A stretch of DNA of 64,000 bases from Galbula dea (GCA_013399015.1 VWZX01008936.1:2808327-2872326), one strand, 5' to 3'. Positions 1 through 12,589 are shown, counted from the first letter of the stretch. Numbers and translations: made by a program. Notes: generated by a model not told the origin, from the sequence alone.

Positions 1-1877
1 ATATACATTTACTGCAATTTTTTTGGCTAAAACTGCTTGTGTATTTTCTAAGCCATAATTACATCTGTTATGTACACCATAAATACAATCAATAAATAAA
101 CACACCAGTCAAAACCCCACTTAAATTTAGGTAGTGTTCAGAACTTTTCTTAGACTAAAGAACTTAACAGAATTTAAAAGCTGGAGTTTGACATATTTTG
201 TTAAGTTCTGTGTAGTGTTTGCTCTTCAGAAATGTGCAATTAACAAGTCACACGGAGATAAACTTCGTTGCTTTTAAAGTTCTCCAGTTTTGCTGTTACT
301 TCAACCTGCAGCAATATAGCTTTATTTTAAAATGTCAGAGCAAAAGTTTGGGGTTACAACAGTACTCATTTTGGGTTTAAGACAAAACTATGGAGAACTT
401 GGTGTCACCTTAACAACTGTGCCACAGTTTCCAGTCTATAAAGTAGAGGCAACACTTCTTCATTCGCAAACCTAAGGATGTTTGCAATGACTAACTCACT
501 GGTGTGTCTGAAGCATCGTCCTGCTGAGAGCTCAAGGGGATAGCTGGGCATGCAACACATATAAGCACAGGAGTCCTACCTGAAGAATTGACATAAGACG
601 CTGCCCGAGGAGGCAGGGACACTTTTCTGAAGGAAACTGTCGACAGGCTCTGAATTCCCAGGACATTTCTCCTAGCTGGAGCAGTTTTCTTTCTCTCTGA
701 ATTGCCAATGCTTTAAGCATCTTGAAAACCTGGCTGAAAGCAACTATTAAGTGGGAGGAGGGGAGATGGGACTGGAGCTGTGGTGCTTTTGTTTGTAAAA
801 TAAAGCATTTTAAAGGGAGTTCTGACTGGACTGACTGCGGCATGCATTTGCATAGCTAAAATATCTATGCATATCTACAGTATCTATGCATGCCTATAGT
901 CTATACAGAGCCATTCCACAGCAACAGACCCCATGAGCAGGTAGCAAGTCTAATACCTGCTAGTAATTAAGACCAGAATATAGTGGCTAATGATGTCACA
1001 TTTATAGCAGATGGATTGAAAACATGTCTTTTGACAAAAAGGATTGAAGATAGGTTATTTATGTAGTTTGCAGGCAGCTACACCCAAGTTCATTGCAGTG
1101 GCAGGTGTTCAGTAAAGTTTGCTGGAAAATCTGGTAGAGATTATGTTTTGAAGAAAAATTTCAAGGCTTCTTCCTCTAATGTGAGCAAGCATAAACCTCT
1201 TCAGTTTTGGTTATATTGCAGATTAGCAAGATAAGGAGCGTTTTCCCTGGCCAGATGGAAGGTGCTGGAGAAATGGGTGCTGCTACCATCAGCTCTGTGC
1301 TGCTCTTCAACACATTTCTCCCCAGTCCTGTTTGACAACATCCACAGACTGTCAACAGAGGACATGGCTGCAAATGCCAGCAACATACCCACGAGGCAAT
1401 TTTCCATTTCTATGTATGACCACAACACTAGCACTTGAGTGCATTACAGGGAAACGCTTATAGCAAAACAGGATGTTGCAATGGGCACGTAGCTTTTCCT
1501 GAGGAGGGAAAAGCAACGCATCAACACAACTGGATGATGTTGCTTAAGATACAAAACGTTCCTGACTGAGAGATGTGAAGGTACGCAGCATGGCTAACTT
1601 GAATTTCTCGTTCTACTTTCTATTTCCCTCATGATCAAGCACATGGTTGGAAATTACAGGAGACACCTGGGAGTATGGCTGGCTGGGAGCGGAGGGAGAG
1701 ATCACCTGTACACGGCTGTGAGAAACACGGTTACAGAAGTGACAGTTTATCTGGCTTAATACCCATTGAGGAAAAACTTCCTCAAACTAGTCCCAACGAG
1801 CTTTAAAAAAATCTCTGATTGCTGGGATCATTACACTAAACCACCCACCTAACCCCTCTCACAAACTGCCCGACGCT
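1..1877. other. Upstream flank of EML4, no gene recognised
   Basis: AT-rich, CpG-poor sequence before the CpG island. Open frames here are short (103 codons or fewer), have no recognisable domain and no CpG-rich start. Several AATAAA-like words occur on both strands but none follows a credible coding exon. A divergent non-coding transcript from the CpG island could cross this stretch on the - strand, which is common at such promoters, but nothing in the sequence proves it. Confidence 0.6.
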
Positions 1878-1970
1878 TTAGCGGTGAACTCGGCACTGCC
1901 GAGTAAATGGCTGAACTTGATCATCTTAAAGGTCTCTTCCAACCAAAACAATTCTATAATTCTATGAAAG
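1878..1970 (+). repeat. CR1 LINE 3' end fragment
   Basis: The segment reads like the CR1 3' end in sense: 'cggcactgccgag', then 'tcatcttaaaggtctcttcc', then 'attctataattctatg', the typical short terminal repeat. It is a 5'-truncated remnant with no coding capacity, lying just outside the EML4 CpG island. CR1 is the main LINE of birds, which supports the taxonomic reading. Confidence 0.85.
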
Positions 1971-2504
1971 TAAATCGAGATGTTACTCCTAAATAGTTTA
2001 TCTTGGAGAAGTTGTGAGGTCACACTTCGGGGCCTGGCACCCCCACGCCCCCGGTGCCCCCGGGCCAAAAGCTGCGGCCAGCAGCCCATCGTCTCCCGCT
2101 CCTCCTGGGAGGCCCTTCACAGCGCAGGGAACCAGCAGCAGCCGCTGCTCACCCTGCAGCGACGCGTGCGGGCGTGAGCCACAGCCAGAGGCGGCTCGGA
2201 GCTGCCCGCCGGCGGGGGCCGAGCTCGGGCTGTCCCGCCCGTAGGGGAAGCGGCGGCTGCCAGGGCGGGCGGAGTCGGAAGCACGACAGCACACGGGGTG
2301 CTGGGGCGGTGCTGGCGGCGGTGGGAGGAGCTCAGCACTAGCTGCTGTACTTGGGGTCGCGGTGTAGGGACGGGAGCTGGGTAGCGCCGCCGGCGGCCCC
2401 GTAGTAGAAGCAGCAGCAGTCGCCGGAGCCGTAGACGCTGCAGCCGTCTCCCGCCAGAGCTGCTGAGCACAGGGAGCTGCCGGAGCCGCTGCCCCGGGCA
2501 GCTC

Positions 2505-2555
2505 ATGAGCGCCCGGCTGCTGTGCTGCCACTGCCTGCCGACGCTCCGCGGGTGA
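2505..2555 (+). other. Short upstream ORF, first copy
   Basis: ATG at 2505 opens a 16-codon frame (MSARLLCCHCLPTLRG) ended by TGA at 2553-2555. The next ATG, at 2556, overlaps the final A of that stop. It would act on EML4 translation only if the transcription start lies upstream of it, which is unknown. The peptide is not recognised. Confidence 0.4.
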
Positions 2556-2704
2556 ATGAACCTGTCCCAGCCGGTGACTGCGGCGCCTTCCGGCGGCCCC
2601 GTAGTAGAAGCAGCAGCAGTCGCCGGAGCCGTAGACGCTGCAGCCGTCTCCCGCCAGAGCTGCTGAGCACAGGGAGCTGCCGGAGCCGCTGCCCCGGGCA
2701 GCTC

Positions 2705-2755
2705 ATGAGCGCCCGGCTGCTGTGCTGCCACTGCCTGCCGACGCTCCGCGGGTGA
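2705..2755 (+). other. Short upstream ORF, second copy
   Basis: An exact repeat of the upstream ORF at 2505-2555, created by the 200-bp duplication. The adjoining ATG at 2756 opens a frame that runs past the EML4 start codon in another register (2756 is frame 2, 2833 frame 1) and stays open into the intron. In a spliced mRNA this would be an upstream ORF overlapping the EML4 start, a configuration that usually lowers translation of the main frame. Confidence 0.4.
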
Positions 2756-2832
2756 ATGAACCTGTCCCAGCCGGTGACTGCGGCGCCTTCGCCTCGGGCT
2801 GCGGCACCGGCCTCTCCCCAACACCTCCCAAA

Positions 2833-2857
2833 ATGGACGGTTTCGCCGGGAGTTTGG
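2833..2857 (+). CDS. EML4: EML4, first coding exon (canonical N-terminus), partial
   Basis: ATG in strong Kozak context (A at -3, G at +4) followed by codons for MDGFAGSL and one base G before the donor. This equals the conserved start of vertebrate EML4, which continues D-DSISAAS in exon 2; the split codon G|AT gives the first D, so both the phase 1 exon end and the residues fit. EML4 is a microtubule-associated protein with an N-terminal trimerisation coiled coil, a basic linker, a HELP motif and tandem atypical WD-repeat propellers. It stabilises microtubules and acts at the mitotic spindle. Only the eight residues before the coiled coil are encoded here; everything else lies beyond the window. 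No other EML4 exon was found in canonical order within the window. Confidence 0.95.
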
Positions 2858-2863
2858 GTGAGC
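2858..2863 (+). other. EML4: Splice donor of EML4 exon 1
   Basis: The coding exon ends TTGG and the next bases are GTGAGC, a near-consensus 5' splice site. It lies after the first base of a codon (phase 1), matching the known EML4 exon 1/exon 2 junction. Confidence 0.9.
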
Positions 2864-3620
2864 GGCGGCGGCGGCGGGAAGCGTGAAGGGGGAGGCGGGA
2901 CGGGACGGGGCAAGCATGGACAGCCTGCCTTTCCGCGGGGGAGCGAGGCTGGGGGCGCACACCTGCGGCCGGGGTGGGTGCTGGCTCCTCCGGCTGGGAC
3001 CAGGCGGGCGGCGAGGACCGTTCCGGCGGGCGGGGGCTGCGCTGCGCGGTGGCGGCGGGCGGGGGCGACGCGGTGCTGGCCGGGCCGGTGCGTGCGAGGA
3101 GCGGCCGTGAATGCCAGCGCGAAATCTGGTCTGCTTCAAACCATCTGTTGCGAGAGCTCCGGCTGCACTTGCCTCCTTTGTTCTTCCCTCGTCGGGGGCT
3201 TGCGCTTCCCCAGAGTTAGTTGCTTGGATTTGTTGTTGTTTTGGTTTGTGCCTTTTTTTTTTTTTACTTTTAATATTATTTTATTTTTTCGAGCCTCCCT
3301 TTTGCTCCGGGGGTGGGGGGCCGGGCGCTGCGGGCCCAGGTGTCGCTTCTAGAGCTCTGGGTGCGCCTCTGCCGCGGGCGTCCCGCTGTCCCGGGAAGCC
3401 GTGGAGCAGCTCTCCCCGTAGCCTGACTGTGCTCGGTGTTGCTCGCTCGCTTGCAGGCTTTAAAAGTTGGGAGCGGTGGCAGTGTCCGCGGGAATGTCAG
3501 AGGGGACGGCGGGGTAGGAGGTAGTCGGCGCCTTTTTCGTGGCCGCGCATCCCTCCGTGTGCCCCAGGCATCCTTCAGGCTCCCAGAGCGTCAGGTTCCT
3601 CTGGCTGGAGATGTGCTGCC

Positions 3621-6600
3621 ACCTAAAATATTTACTACTTGTTTATCTAGATATTCCCAGGAAACTGATAGGCTGCCTTCTTTTCAGCGGCAAATTGTCG
3701 TCAGTTTCTTTAAAGAAAAAAAAACCCAAACAAAACGCTTGACCTGCCCGTTTTCTGAGTGGCTTGGAGGACGGAAAACATGCAGGATGGAGTCGTCCTG
3801 ATTGAAAGTGAGAGCTGAAAATGTGTCCTAAATGTAAGAATTATAAAGAGGGTACGTCCCTGTGTTTTCTGCAGATTACAAGAGTAGCACAGGTCTGACC
3901 ATCAACTTTGCAGTGACCTTACGTGTAGGTGCCTACCTGTCACTCTCCTTGTGCCCCTTCTGTTCACTTTCAGGCTGCCACATCTATTGCAGGCATTTTA
4001 TGATTGAACTCACTCTGTCTTTTGTAGGATAAATCTGTGCCTCTAAAGATTAGTTTAGTTTATTTTTACAACGCCCCTGTGAAATCTGCAATAATAGTGA
4101 ATAGTTCTCGATTTTCTGGAAAAACTGACTCATTTAAATACTTCTGAGTGTGATCCTAACCTTTTAGGTTTTTGAAATGTCAACTCCAGCATTTTGGGCA
4201 CCTGTCCAAACCAAACTGGTGCACCATAATTAACAGTACGCTCTGGTAGTTTGGTGCTTTGCCTGATATACTGTCATTGCTGAAGTAACTTCCATGGTCA
4301 TTTCATATCCAACGATTAGAGAAATTGTATGGGTTCTACTCGTGGTTTTCAGAGGGAGGATTGTGCCGGTGGGTGACATATGCAAATATGCCTCTTAATA
4401 TTTATGAACCTCTTTACCCAGTAGTGGAACTGATCAACATATCAAAGAGCCCCGATGTTGCTTTTAACTGATGGAGTATTGGCCCTGCTGAGGTTGATAT
4501 TTAGAAAAAATTGTTTTCTTTTGGAAGTGGGAAAAACCCAATTTTTTTTCTGTAATAAAGCATCATTTTCCTGCTGGCAGGCTGCTTGCAGAGCAATGGT
4601 GTGAGTTGTTTGGGTGGCCCAACACCTTGCACTGGAGCAGGGATGGGCTTTTCAGAGCATCCCATTTGCCTTATTAAGGGAGGCTCAATCTGGACCTTTA
4701 ATTTGTTTCACTGTTTGGTCAGGAAGGCACTGTGATTTTTTTTTTTTTGGTTTTGTTGTTTTTTAGAATTTAATGAGGATTAAGCTTAGTGCAGCCTTTT
4801 AAACTGTGTATCATGATACTTACTGTTAGTTGGCTTTTGATTTTGGTTTTATGGCAAGCACTGATGCCTGGTGTTTTTCTGGATTTGGGCTGAGGACATT
4901 GCCAGAACCTTTAGCTTTGAAGTATGAAACTTTATGTGACTTCCATGTTTTCAGGCTTGAATCGTGTTACTTAGTATTCATGGTCACTCTTCTGTATTCG
5001 TGGTCACTTATTGGTTGCTGCAGCTGCTAACAAGCATACAGTGTTTAGAAAGATGAGTGAATTGTTCTGAGATTTTTTTTTGACATCTTTAATTAAAATC
5101 TAATTGCTTGAATTTAATTAACTGCTAAATGTCTTTTAGGAAAGCCATAAATTAATGTAACTTAGAATGAAATGTAAAAATTAATTAAAATTATTGTTGG
5201 CAAAACTGTGCTATCTCTGTATGTGTGTGCTCAGCCAGACAAGCGAGCTTATTAGAGAGCAAGTTGTCCTTTTAATGCCTCCTGTCATTATCTAGAAGGC
5301 AAAATGTTGTTACAGATTGTGCCCTCCAGCACAGGCAGAAATACCTTCTTACATGTCTCTTGCAGTTGAAAATACTTTGTGATGGTTTTCTTTTGGCTTC
5401 CACATCGAAATTTCTATGAGAATAAACAGATGAAAGAAACCATTTTAAATGTAATTTGGGAAATTGTTTGGGTTATTGGCTTAGTAAATACTTACACAGC
5501 ACTCCAGAGTATACAATTACTGCATGCATTAAAAAAACCCAACCTGTATTATGAGTTAACTTTGCCAGCTGAAATAGGTATTGCTTTAGTGTGTTGATAA
5601 AACACTGAGTTATTTCACATGTGCTGGGACTTCAGTACTTACTGAGTACCACCAGTAGCAAAGTGGGTACTGAATCCCATTTTTTTTCAAGCAGGACAGT
5701 CATACCTTACATTTGAGCAATTCCAACAGACAGGTGTCAGAGGGCTGAATGGATTTTGGTGATCTGCTTTTTCAGATGCATCCCTCAAAGTGAAAGAATG
5801 TGCTTCTGAATGGGAACAAGAAGTCCAGGAACTTGGACTGAGCACCTGGGCTCCTGCCTCGTTCCCTTGCTGAGACAGGAGTACAGCATGGCTGTCTGGT
5901 TCTGGCTCTGACAAGTTCTCTCGAGTCTTAGGGTCCTGATCAAGGCAACCAGGGAGTTGCATCTTCAGGGAAAAGAAAACAATGTTAATTTCATTGAAAG
6001 AATTGAGCAGAGTTCTACCAAAAAAAAAAAAAAGCAAACACAAAGCAGGAAGCTGATGTGGGGAAATAGCACAGCCAAGCATGGGGGTAAGGGTCGTCCT
6101 GCTTTAGTCCTCTCTACTATTTGTGCTGTGCTACTGCCCTGTATCTCTTCCACCCTCACACTGGTGCCAGTGAGCCCATGGTGAACTGGTTCAGAGATGC
6201 CCATCAGAGGGCTGTAGGACTGTAAAATTGACAAAAACTGACAGTTTTGCCAAAAATGGCTTTGATTTTAACTACCATCATGGGTTCTATTAATTTACGG
6301 CATTCCTGCTTGCCCCAGCTGTTCTGGTGGATTTCTGCCTAAATTGACTTGTTAAGGGTAGGAGAACCATCACAGGTGGTGGCAGAGAAGTGGTAGAAGC
6401 CCTCAGCTTGAGGGTGTGTGGGACATGGTGGCATGGTGTATAGTTGGCAGCTATTAAGTTGGCTGTGCTGTATTTTGAACTTGCTCCAGTGTGGAGAGTG
6501 ATGCCTTTCTTGGGCCTAAAATGTAACCTTCTGGTGCAGCTAATGCCCATCTTCAGCTGAAAGATGTCTTGGAGTGCTGTCTTAGTATGAAGCATTTATC

Positions 6601-9600
6601 ACTCTGTCACTTCTGTGGCATCTCTTAAGCTATTAGTTTGTATTACTTTCTGTAAGGTTGATTGGCCAAATTACTAGATTTAGGCTTGTGAAGAGTAAGT
6701 GGTGACTGGCTGCTTTGGGCTGGTGAAGGGTCATCTTTGGTAGACAGTTTTCCATTGCTCTTAGCTACTTCATTGTTCTGCATTCTGAGAAAGCTTCTGC
6801 TAATTAAGCTGTGAAACAATAACTCTTTGTAAATAAAGATATGGAAGCATTCATCAGATTATGTTACAAAAATGGCTACAGCCATTTCCAAGTTTGTCAC
6901 CAGTGTAGGATAACGATGTGGTATAAAGCATTTGAATAGGGCTCTACCCAGCTGTGATGTCTGGGGCAGAAAAATAAATGAAGAAGTCTCAACTTCTAAA
7001 TTTTAACTATGGGTTTTTTGCAGCACTGTAGGATGCCCTGAAGCTTAGAAGTAGTCTTTATTGAAAAATTCTGTATTGATTGAAAATGTTTTCAGAGAAA
7101 TTAAAATCAGTCTTCTCTTAAAGTCTCAGGCAAGCAGATAACTTTGGATTTTTTTTTTTTTTTAAAACTACTTGAGGTTATGTATTTTTCTTTTTGGAGA
7201 AGTAGAAGGCAGAGGAGAGCTGTAATGACTAAGTGGAGACCAGTGTTTTGCTCTGCTGTTGGTATTATTGAAGGGAGGATTGGAGAATTAATAAGAGATT
7301 ATTTTTTTGATTCCTGTGTATTCATTTTACGTATTGTTCTGTCACTGTATATGTACTGCTACAAACTGGAGTATATGTACTAACAACTTACTGGAGAGGT
7401 AGCATATAGGTCAGTTCCTGTTTACCCCTTCTCCCCATTTATTTTACTGGGTATTATATAAAAAATTGTTGGAAAACATTCCTGTTTCACAGGCATATCA
7501 GATTTGCATTGAGTAGCTACTAGGGTAGTCTTCCAAGTCTGTGCTTCTCCTCTGCATTGGAAGAGCCAACAGTGTCTGCTGAGCTCCATGGCTTTGCTAA
7601 AACTCAGTTAAGTCCTCTCTTCTAAAGCCCCAGTGATGCAGTAGCAGGTATGCTAGAGGGGTCAGGAGAGCTTGAGCAGAGAGGATTTTGTGGTTTCCAG
7701 TGCCCTGAGCCTGGGGAGTGTGTGTGCATCATGATTCATCTCTGGCTGTGTTCAGAGAAAAGTGAGCATGTGGAATGATTAGCTACAGCAAGTTGGGTAT
7801 TTGTCATTTATTTGGGCTAGCATATGAAGTTTTACAGTTGCCTGTCTAGACTGCAGAAGTGGCTGTGGTGCTGCAGTGTGGTTACTCATAGTGACAGCGA
7901 GTTCGGCTGAACTCACCGGGCTCTGTTTGTAGGATTGCTGTGTGCTATTGTCAGTGTGCTAGTCTTCTCAAAAATAAAACCTTTGGCTAGATGTCAGTCT
8001 GTCCTGCCTGAAAAGGATGGACTTGATTGGTGCCAGGGGTGATTAAACTCTAGCAGCAAGGAAGCCAGGCTGTTTGCTTTAGAAACTCAGTGGTGGCCCA
8101 CCTTTAGCTAAAAGGGTCTTTAGTTAATGGGCAGCGAGGAGAAGCCCTTTGCTCTGTAGCCAGCTGAGAAGCAAAGGATTGTGTGTTTAAAAAACAGCCT
8201 TTTGTTTTGCACAAAGCAATTGGCAGTATTTGGCCTGGTTGTGAGTAACACTCTGCTTTTAAAAACAAGAAAAGAAACAGAATCCCAAACACAGGAGTGT
8301 CTATTAGAAAGACTCTTTCTAAAGGAAAGAGAAGGCTTTTAGTGCCTGGGATGCTGAGAAGAATTTTTGGCCTCATGGTCTGTTTTTCATGCTCTTCAAC
8401 AGAGTATTTTTGCTATGGGCAGTACACTTATCTGACAAGATTTTCTCTTGCCTGAAGGACCTACTCTGAAATTATTTTTTTCTGTGCTTTTTATCATGAT
8501 GTATGTAAGAGGGGGGGAAAATGGTCAAAAGCAGTGCTCTTACAAATCCTTTGAAGCATCATTTTGTTTTGTAAGCAGCATTATGTTGCTAATTGTGCTT
8601 AGTAATGTAAAGGAAGATCTGTATGTTTCTCCTTGCCTATTAGAGTAACTGCTTCCCTTCTTGGAGTGGTTTCTGTCAATTATTGAGGTTTATTTTTTGC
8701 TTCTCTGTTCAGGTCCTTGCTAAATCTAATCCTTAATGAATGCGTTTTTAAGGCCAGGAATGTCGTTCCTGTTTTACCCACGCATAATATAATAGGAAGG
8801 GTGTTAGAGGGTAATTAATTTTATAGCACATGGCATGTGTGATGACAGTGCAAGTCTCTCTGCTCTTGCTAGTGTTGAGCATTCCTACCTAGTAGGGACA
8901 TTCTGTTTAGGAGATGAGGATCACCTGATAACTTTTTAATAAGCTTTGCTAACTTCCTTTTCAAGAAAGTTTACCTCAGTTATGTACGAGCTCAGGTGGA
9001 GCCACTGCTTGCCTCATTTCCCTGTCTGTAAACAAGTGAGCACAGGCATCAGCGTTTTAAAGATGAAGAGTTTACCTTTTTTCTTTCATCTGTGATGATG
9101 ATGGATGTAGCATTTTGGGTTTTTTTAGGCTTTTATTTAATTGGGTACTGAAGGATTGGTACCTGGAAACGCAACGTAGTGAGGTGCAAGCTCTTCTGAG
9201 AGTTTTGAGGCATCCTTTGGAAACACACATATGTGCACCCATTCTAAAAGGGATGTGTTTGTGGAGAAGCTTGCAGCCTTGAGCTCATAATTGAGACAGT
9301 CAGTGGAAGTAAATGGGTGGTGCTGCTGGAGGGGTGGGATATGAAGAGGGATACTAGAGTCATTAAAGGCCTGAGTTTGTTCCTAAATGTTGGAACGTAT
9401 GAAATGTTCTGTTTTGATTTTTCTCCTCTTTTCCTGTTTTGTTGTTTTCTTCCTCCTTCCCACTCCCCTTTGCTACTTACTTTTGGTTTTTTGCTGCATG
9501 TTGTAAGTATTCATGCTGCGTACCCTCAGTGAATACTGCAATATTCTTCCTTTGCTTTTGGCCCTAAGACTTCTTACTGAGTTGGATGAACCAGTTGTTT

Positions 9601-11030
9601 TTATTATTTTTTTGGTTATTTTGCCTCTCAGTAGGTTGTCTCTTCTGCTCATCCTCAATAGTGTCAGCCTAACTTGTTCACTAAATATAGCTGTGTCCTG
9701 ATGTTCTTTAACTACTGGTTTCCCAACTACTCTCCTGACTCTTCTGCTGTACTTTGCATTATAGTGCTATTCAGTGGGAAGGGCAACATGTTTTGTAGCA
9801 AATGTGGGAGAATCCAGTTTCTTTTTTCGGTTGGTGGTCTACACAGCCTTTCTGCACCATCTGATGACTTTGTAGCTTTTAGGCAAGATACTTTTGAGTG
9901 CAGATCTGTCTTAATTGTAGAAGTGGGCTTGCTTTTTGTATTCAAATATGTTTATCTTTCTGGACCTTCTTGTACATCTCATGCATGATAAAAGTGCCGT
10001 GGAAGGGGCAAGAGACAAGCAACAATAGCTATGCTTTATAAACATACGAGGTTTTTTTGGAGAGGTACAACTACCTTGGGTTTCACATGTTGTATTAAAT
10101 TAAGGCAAAGTATTCACTGTTGTCTCTTGCATGTTTCTGTCTTGTTTTACTTGAGACTCAGTTTGTGGCTGTGAATAGAGTGCTGCAGCCTGGAGTTGGT
10201 TTCCACTTCTGCTGCCAGTTTCTTTGAGCTTAAAAAAGGCGGGGGGGGCGGAGGGGGATGCTGAACCCAAAATGTTTTGTTTGAATGTACTTTGGATTTG
10301 TGTAAATGATTTTAATGCATCAACGAAAATTGGCAGGCTTTCCTAGTCCTTTGGGAAAACGGGGAGTTTGAAACCCTCTGAATAAATTAAAGTCACAAAT
10401 TATTCTAAGCCCCAGATTTGGCTCCCTAAAGGGACTCTGCAAATTAGTTAGGTCTAGAAATATGGTTTGGTTAAAGTAAATGAAAATACTTTTTCATGAG
10501 AACTTTATAATTTTAAATACAAAAGATTTGGATTTCTTGTATTCTGAGTTGAGGACTCAAAAGCAAGAAAAGGACTGTTAAGATAAATTCATGTTTGTTG
10601 TTCAAACACAAGAGGTAATGATTTTACCACTTCTTATGCTTTTTTTAATCAAGTTGTAACATAAGAGTAATAGAAATTGTTTTAAAATGCTTAATTGCAG
10701 TCAGCACTTGTGAGGTAAGCAATCCCTCACGTGTAACTGAATTAACAATCCCAAGTGTACATAAAATGAACTGTAGAGCCTATGGTTTACTGTGTGTCAC
10801 AGTTTTTTGTTCTTTTGAGAAGAAACTAAAAATGTCACTTTTCCATTAGTGTTCTGATAAGCTTTGAGCCCATTGCTGTACAAAACAGCAGCAGTAGAGT
10901 GGGGTCTAGTTTGTTTCTTTCCCTCTTATTCACAGTCACAAGCAGACAACCCGTTTCCGTAAGTGTCCTGTTGTGTGCATTACATGGATCTTTAGTTAAT
11001 TAGACCTCTGATTTTCATAGACAAGCTTTT
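3621..11030. other. Intronic stretch, no gene seen
   Basis: AT-rich intron with short homopolymer runs (T13 at 4736-4748, A14 at 6020-6033, T15 at 7149-7163) and a G-rich tract at 10238-10257. Open frames are at most about 130 codons, begin and end at random, and show no domain. No CR1 copy is obvious in this stretch. Confidence 0.6.
10238..10257 (+). repeat. G-rich tract, possible G-quadruplex
   Basis: Twenty bases of almost only G, including runs of eight and five G split by C, GG and A, in an otherwise AT-rich intron. The sense transcript could form a G-quadruplex. It may equally be a slippage-prone simple repeat with no function. Confidence 0.5.
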
Positions 11031-11370
11031 CAAGGAAGAGTAGGCTCAGGGAGACCTTAGCTGTCTCTACAACTACATGAAAGGAGGTTGTAGTGAATGG
11101 GGGTTGGTCTCTTGTCCTGTGTTATCAGTGAGAGAACAAGAGGAAATGGCCTCAAGTCGCAAGAGGGGAAGTTTAAACTGGATGTCAGGAAAAATTTCTT
11201 CACTGTAAGAGTTGTTAGGTATTGACACAGGCTGCCCAGGGAAGTGGTGGTGTCACCATTCCTGGAGGTCTTTAAGAAGCTTATAGATGTGGTACTTAGT
11301 GACATGGTTTAGTGGTGTGGTGGTGGTAGGTTGATGGTTGGACTTGGACTTAATTGTTCTGTGTTTCTGT
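11031..11370 (+). repeat. CR1 LINE 3' fragment, sense
   Basis: Clear CR1 match in sense orientation: 'caggctgcccagggaagtgg', 'ccattcctggaggtcttt', 'ggaaatggcctcaagt' and 'ggttgatggttggactt' are standard CR1 blocks in the expected order. The last part before the tail has diverged or lost a segment ('ttaattgttctgtgtttctg' in place of the usual ending). It is 5'-truncated and non-coding. Confidence 0.9.
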
Positions 11371-12254
11371 TTAAAAATTGCATAATAAAGCCCAGTCTTG
11401 CAGGTTCTGTTTTTGAGCATGGACATTACCTTCCTAAACCAACTACTTTTATTACACATCCTTTTTTATGAATATTACAGTACATTTTGCTTTCATAACT
11501 AACAGAGAAATTTTGGAGTGCATTGAATTGTAGACATACTCCTCTAGGAAGGGCATGACTGCCCCAATTCCTTTCCAGGAGCAGTAGATATTGGAAATCT
11601 GACCATGTGGAATGGAAGGAAAAGTGTTGCTAGAGATTTTCTCATACATCTCCGGTTTGCTGTAGCTGTGGTGAGATCATGAATTGAGTCGGAACAGTTC
11701 TGAGACGACTGCTACACCTGTATGTATATCAAGGCTTCTTTCTGGGAGCAAAGTCAGACTTCAGGTGTGTTACAACTATTACAGTTTGGGTTTTTTGGAT
11801 GCAGTTTGCTTGAGTGGAATTTCAGGAGAGCATTTCAAAGTGTGCTTCTTGGTGTTTGCAGAGAGAGGTGTGGAAAGGAGGAACAACCTTCAGCGGGAGG
11901 AACTGCAAATTAAACTCTTTGAACTGCAGGATTCAGAGATGTGGCAATAGTCACATCTGCATACTATCACTTAGCTTTTTATAAACAAGAACTCAAACAA
12001 AGAGAAAATAACAACTTTGTTTAGCTATGAAATTCTGCTGTTGTCTCCTCTACCAACATGTACTGTGCAAATGCCATCAGAGATCTAGCAGGAAACCTGT
12101 GGTTGATGTGGCTGTAATGCTTACTGAACTGTGAATGTCTGTTAAAAGTAATGAGTCAAGGTGGACAACAATAGCAAACAGTCCAACATCTTAGCTTTTT
12201 TTTGTGTGTGTTTGTTTTTAAGCCCCCATAGGATAAGAAAGAAAGAGCTCTGAG

Positions 12255-12589
12255 TCACAGAATCATAGAATGATAGGAGTTGGAAGGGATTTCTGAGGGT
12301 CATCTAGTCTATAGTCCAAGTCCCCCGCAAAAGCAGGTTCACCTAGATCAGGTTGCACAGGAACATGTCCAAGTAGGTTTTGAAAGCCACCAGAGAAGGA
12401 GACTCTACATTCTCTCTGGACAGCCTGTTCCAGTGCTCTGTCACCTTCCTCAACAGAAAGTTTTTCCTTATGCTTAGGTGGAACTTCCTGTATTCTAGTT
12501 TGTGGCTGTTGTCCTTTGTCCTATCACTGGGCAGCACTAAAAATAGGCTGGCCCCATCCTTTTGACACCTTCTCTTTAGATATTTTGTA
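12255..12589 (-). repeat. CR1 LINE, antisense, 3' part
   Basis: Starts with 'tcacagaatcatagaatgat', the complement of the CR1 tail, then 'tcacctagatcaggttgcac', 'cagcctgttccagtgctctg' and 'ttccttatgcttaggtggaa', in CR1 order read from the 3' end. It stops at 'ttagatattttgta', and the next block expected in CR1 resumes at about 12870, so the copy appears to be interrupted. Confidence 0.9.

Larger units (their letters stand above)
2391..2790 (+). repeat. Perfect 200-bp tandem duplication in the EML4 5' leader
   Basis: The block 2391-2590 recurs at 2591-2790 at an offset of exactly 200 bp, and reading the two line by line I find no mismatch. The first copy begins at 'cggcggccccgtagtag' and both end with 'ggtgactgcggcgccttc'. 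The second copy ends 42 bases before the EML4 ATG, so the repeat probably lies in 5' untranslated sequence or the core promoter. The unit is not a multiple of three, so any frame through it shifts between copies. Complete identity in a GC-rich region points either to a very recent duplication or polymorphism, or to an assembly artefact. Confidence 0.97.
2025..3620 (+). promoter_or_regulatory. EML4: CpG island, canonical EML4 promoter and first exon
   Basis: About 1.6 kb of dense CpG and high GC, in sharp contrast to the AT-rich flanks. GGGCGG-type Sp1/KLF boxes are visible near 2263 and 3003, and no TATA box stands out, as expected for a broad housekeeping promoter. The EML4 start codon lies inside, and the first part of intron 1 forms the 3' half. 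The transcription start cannot be fixed from sequence; it should lie upstream of 2833, probably in or before the duplicated leader at 2391-2790. Long open frames on both strands here are a by-product of few AT-rich stop codons. Confidence 0.85.

Noticed and set aside
2117..3139. 340-codon - strand open frame, and other long frames on both strands in the CpG island
   Set aside because: Arginine/proline/alanine-rich translation is expected from GC-rich DNA with few stops. It runs through the perfect duplication, which shifts frame, and shows no domain.
6020..6033. A14 run as the tail of a processed pseudogene
   Set aside because: The sequence before it has no recognisable coding or transcript-like body and no flanking target-site duplication that I can see.
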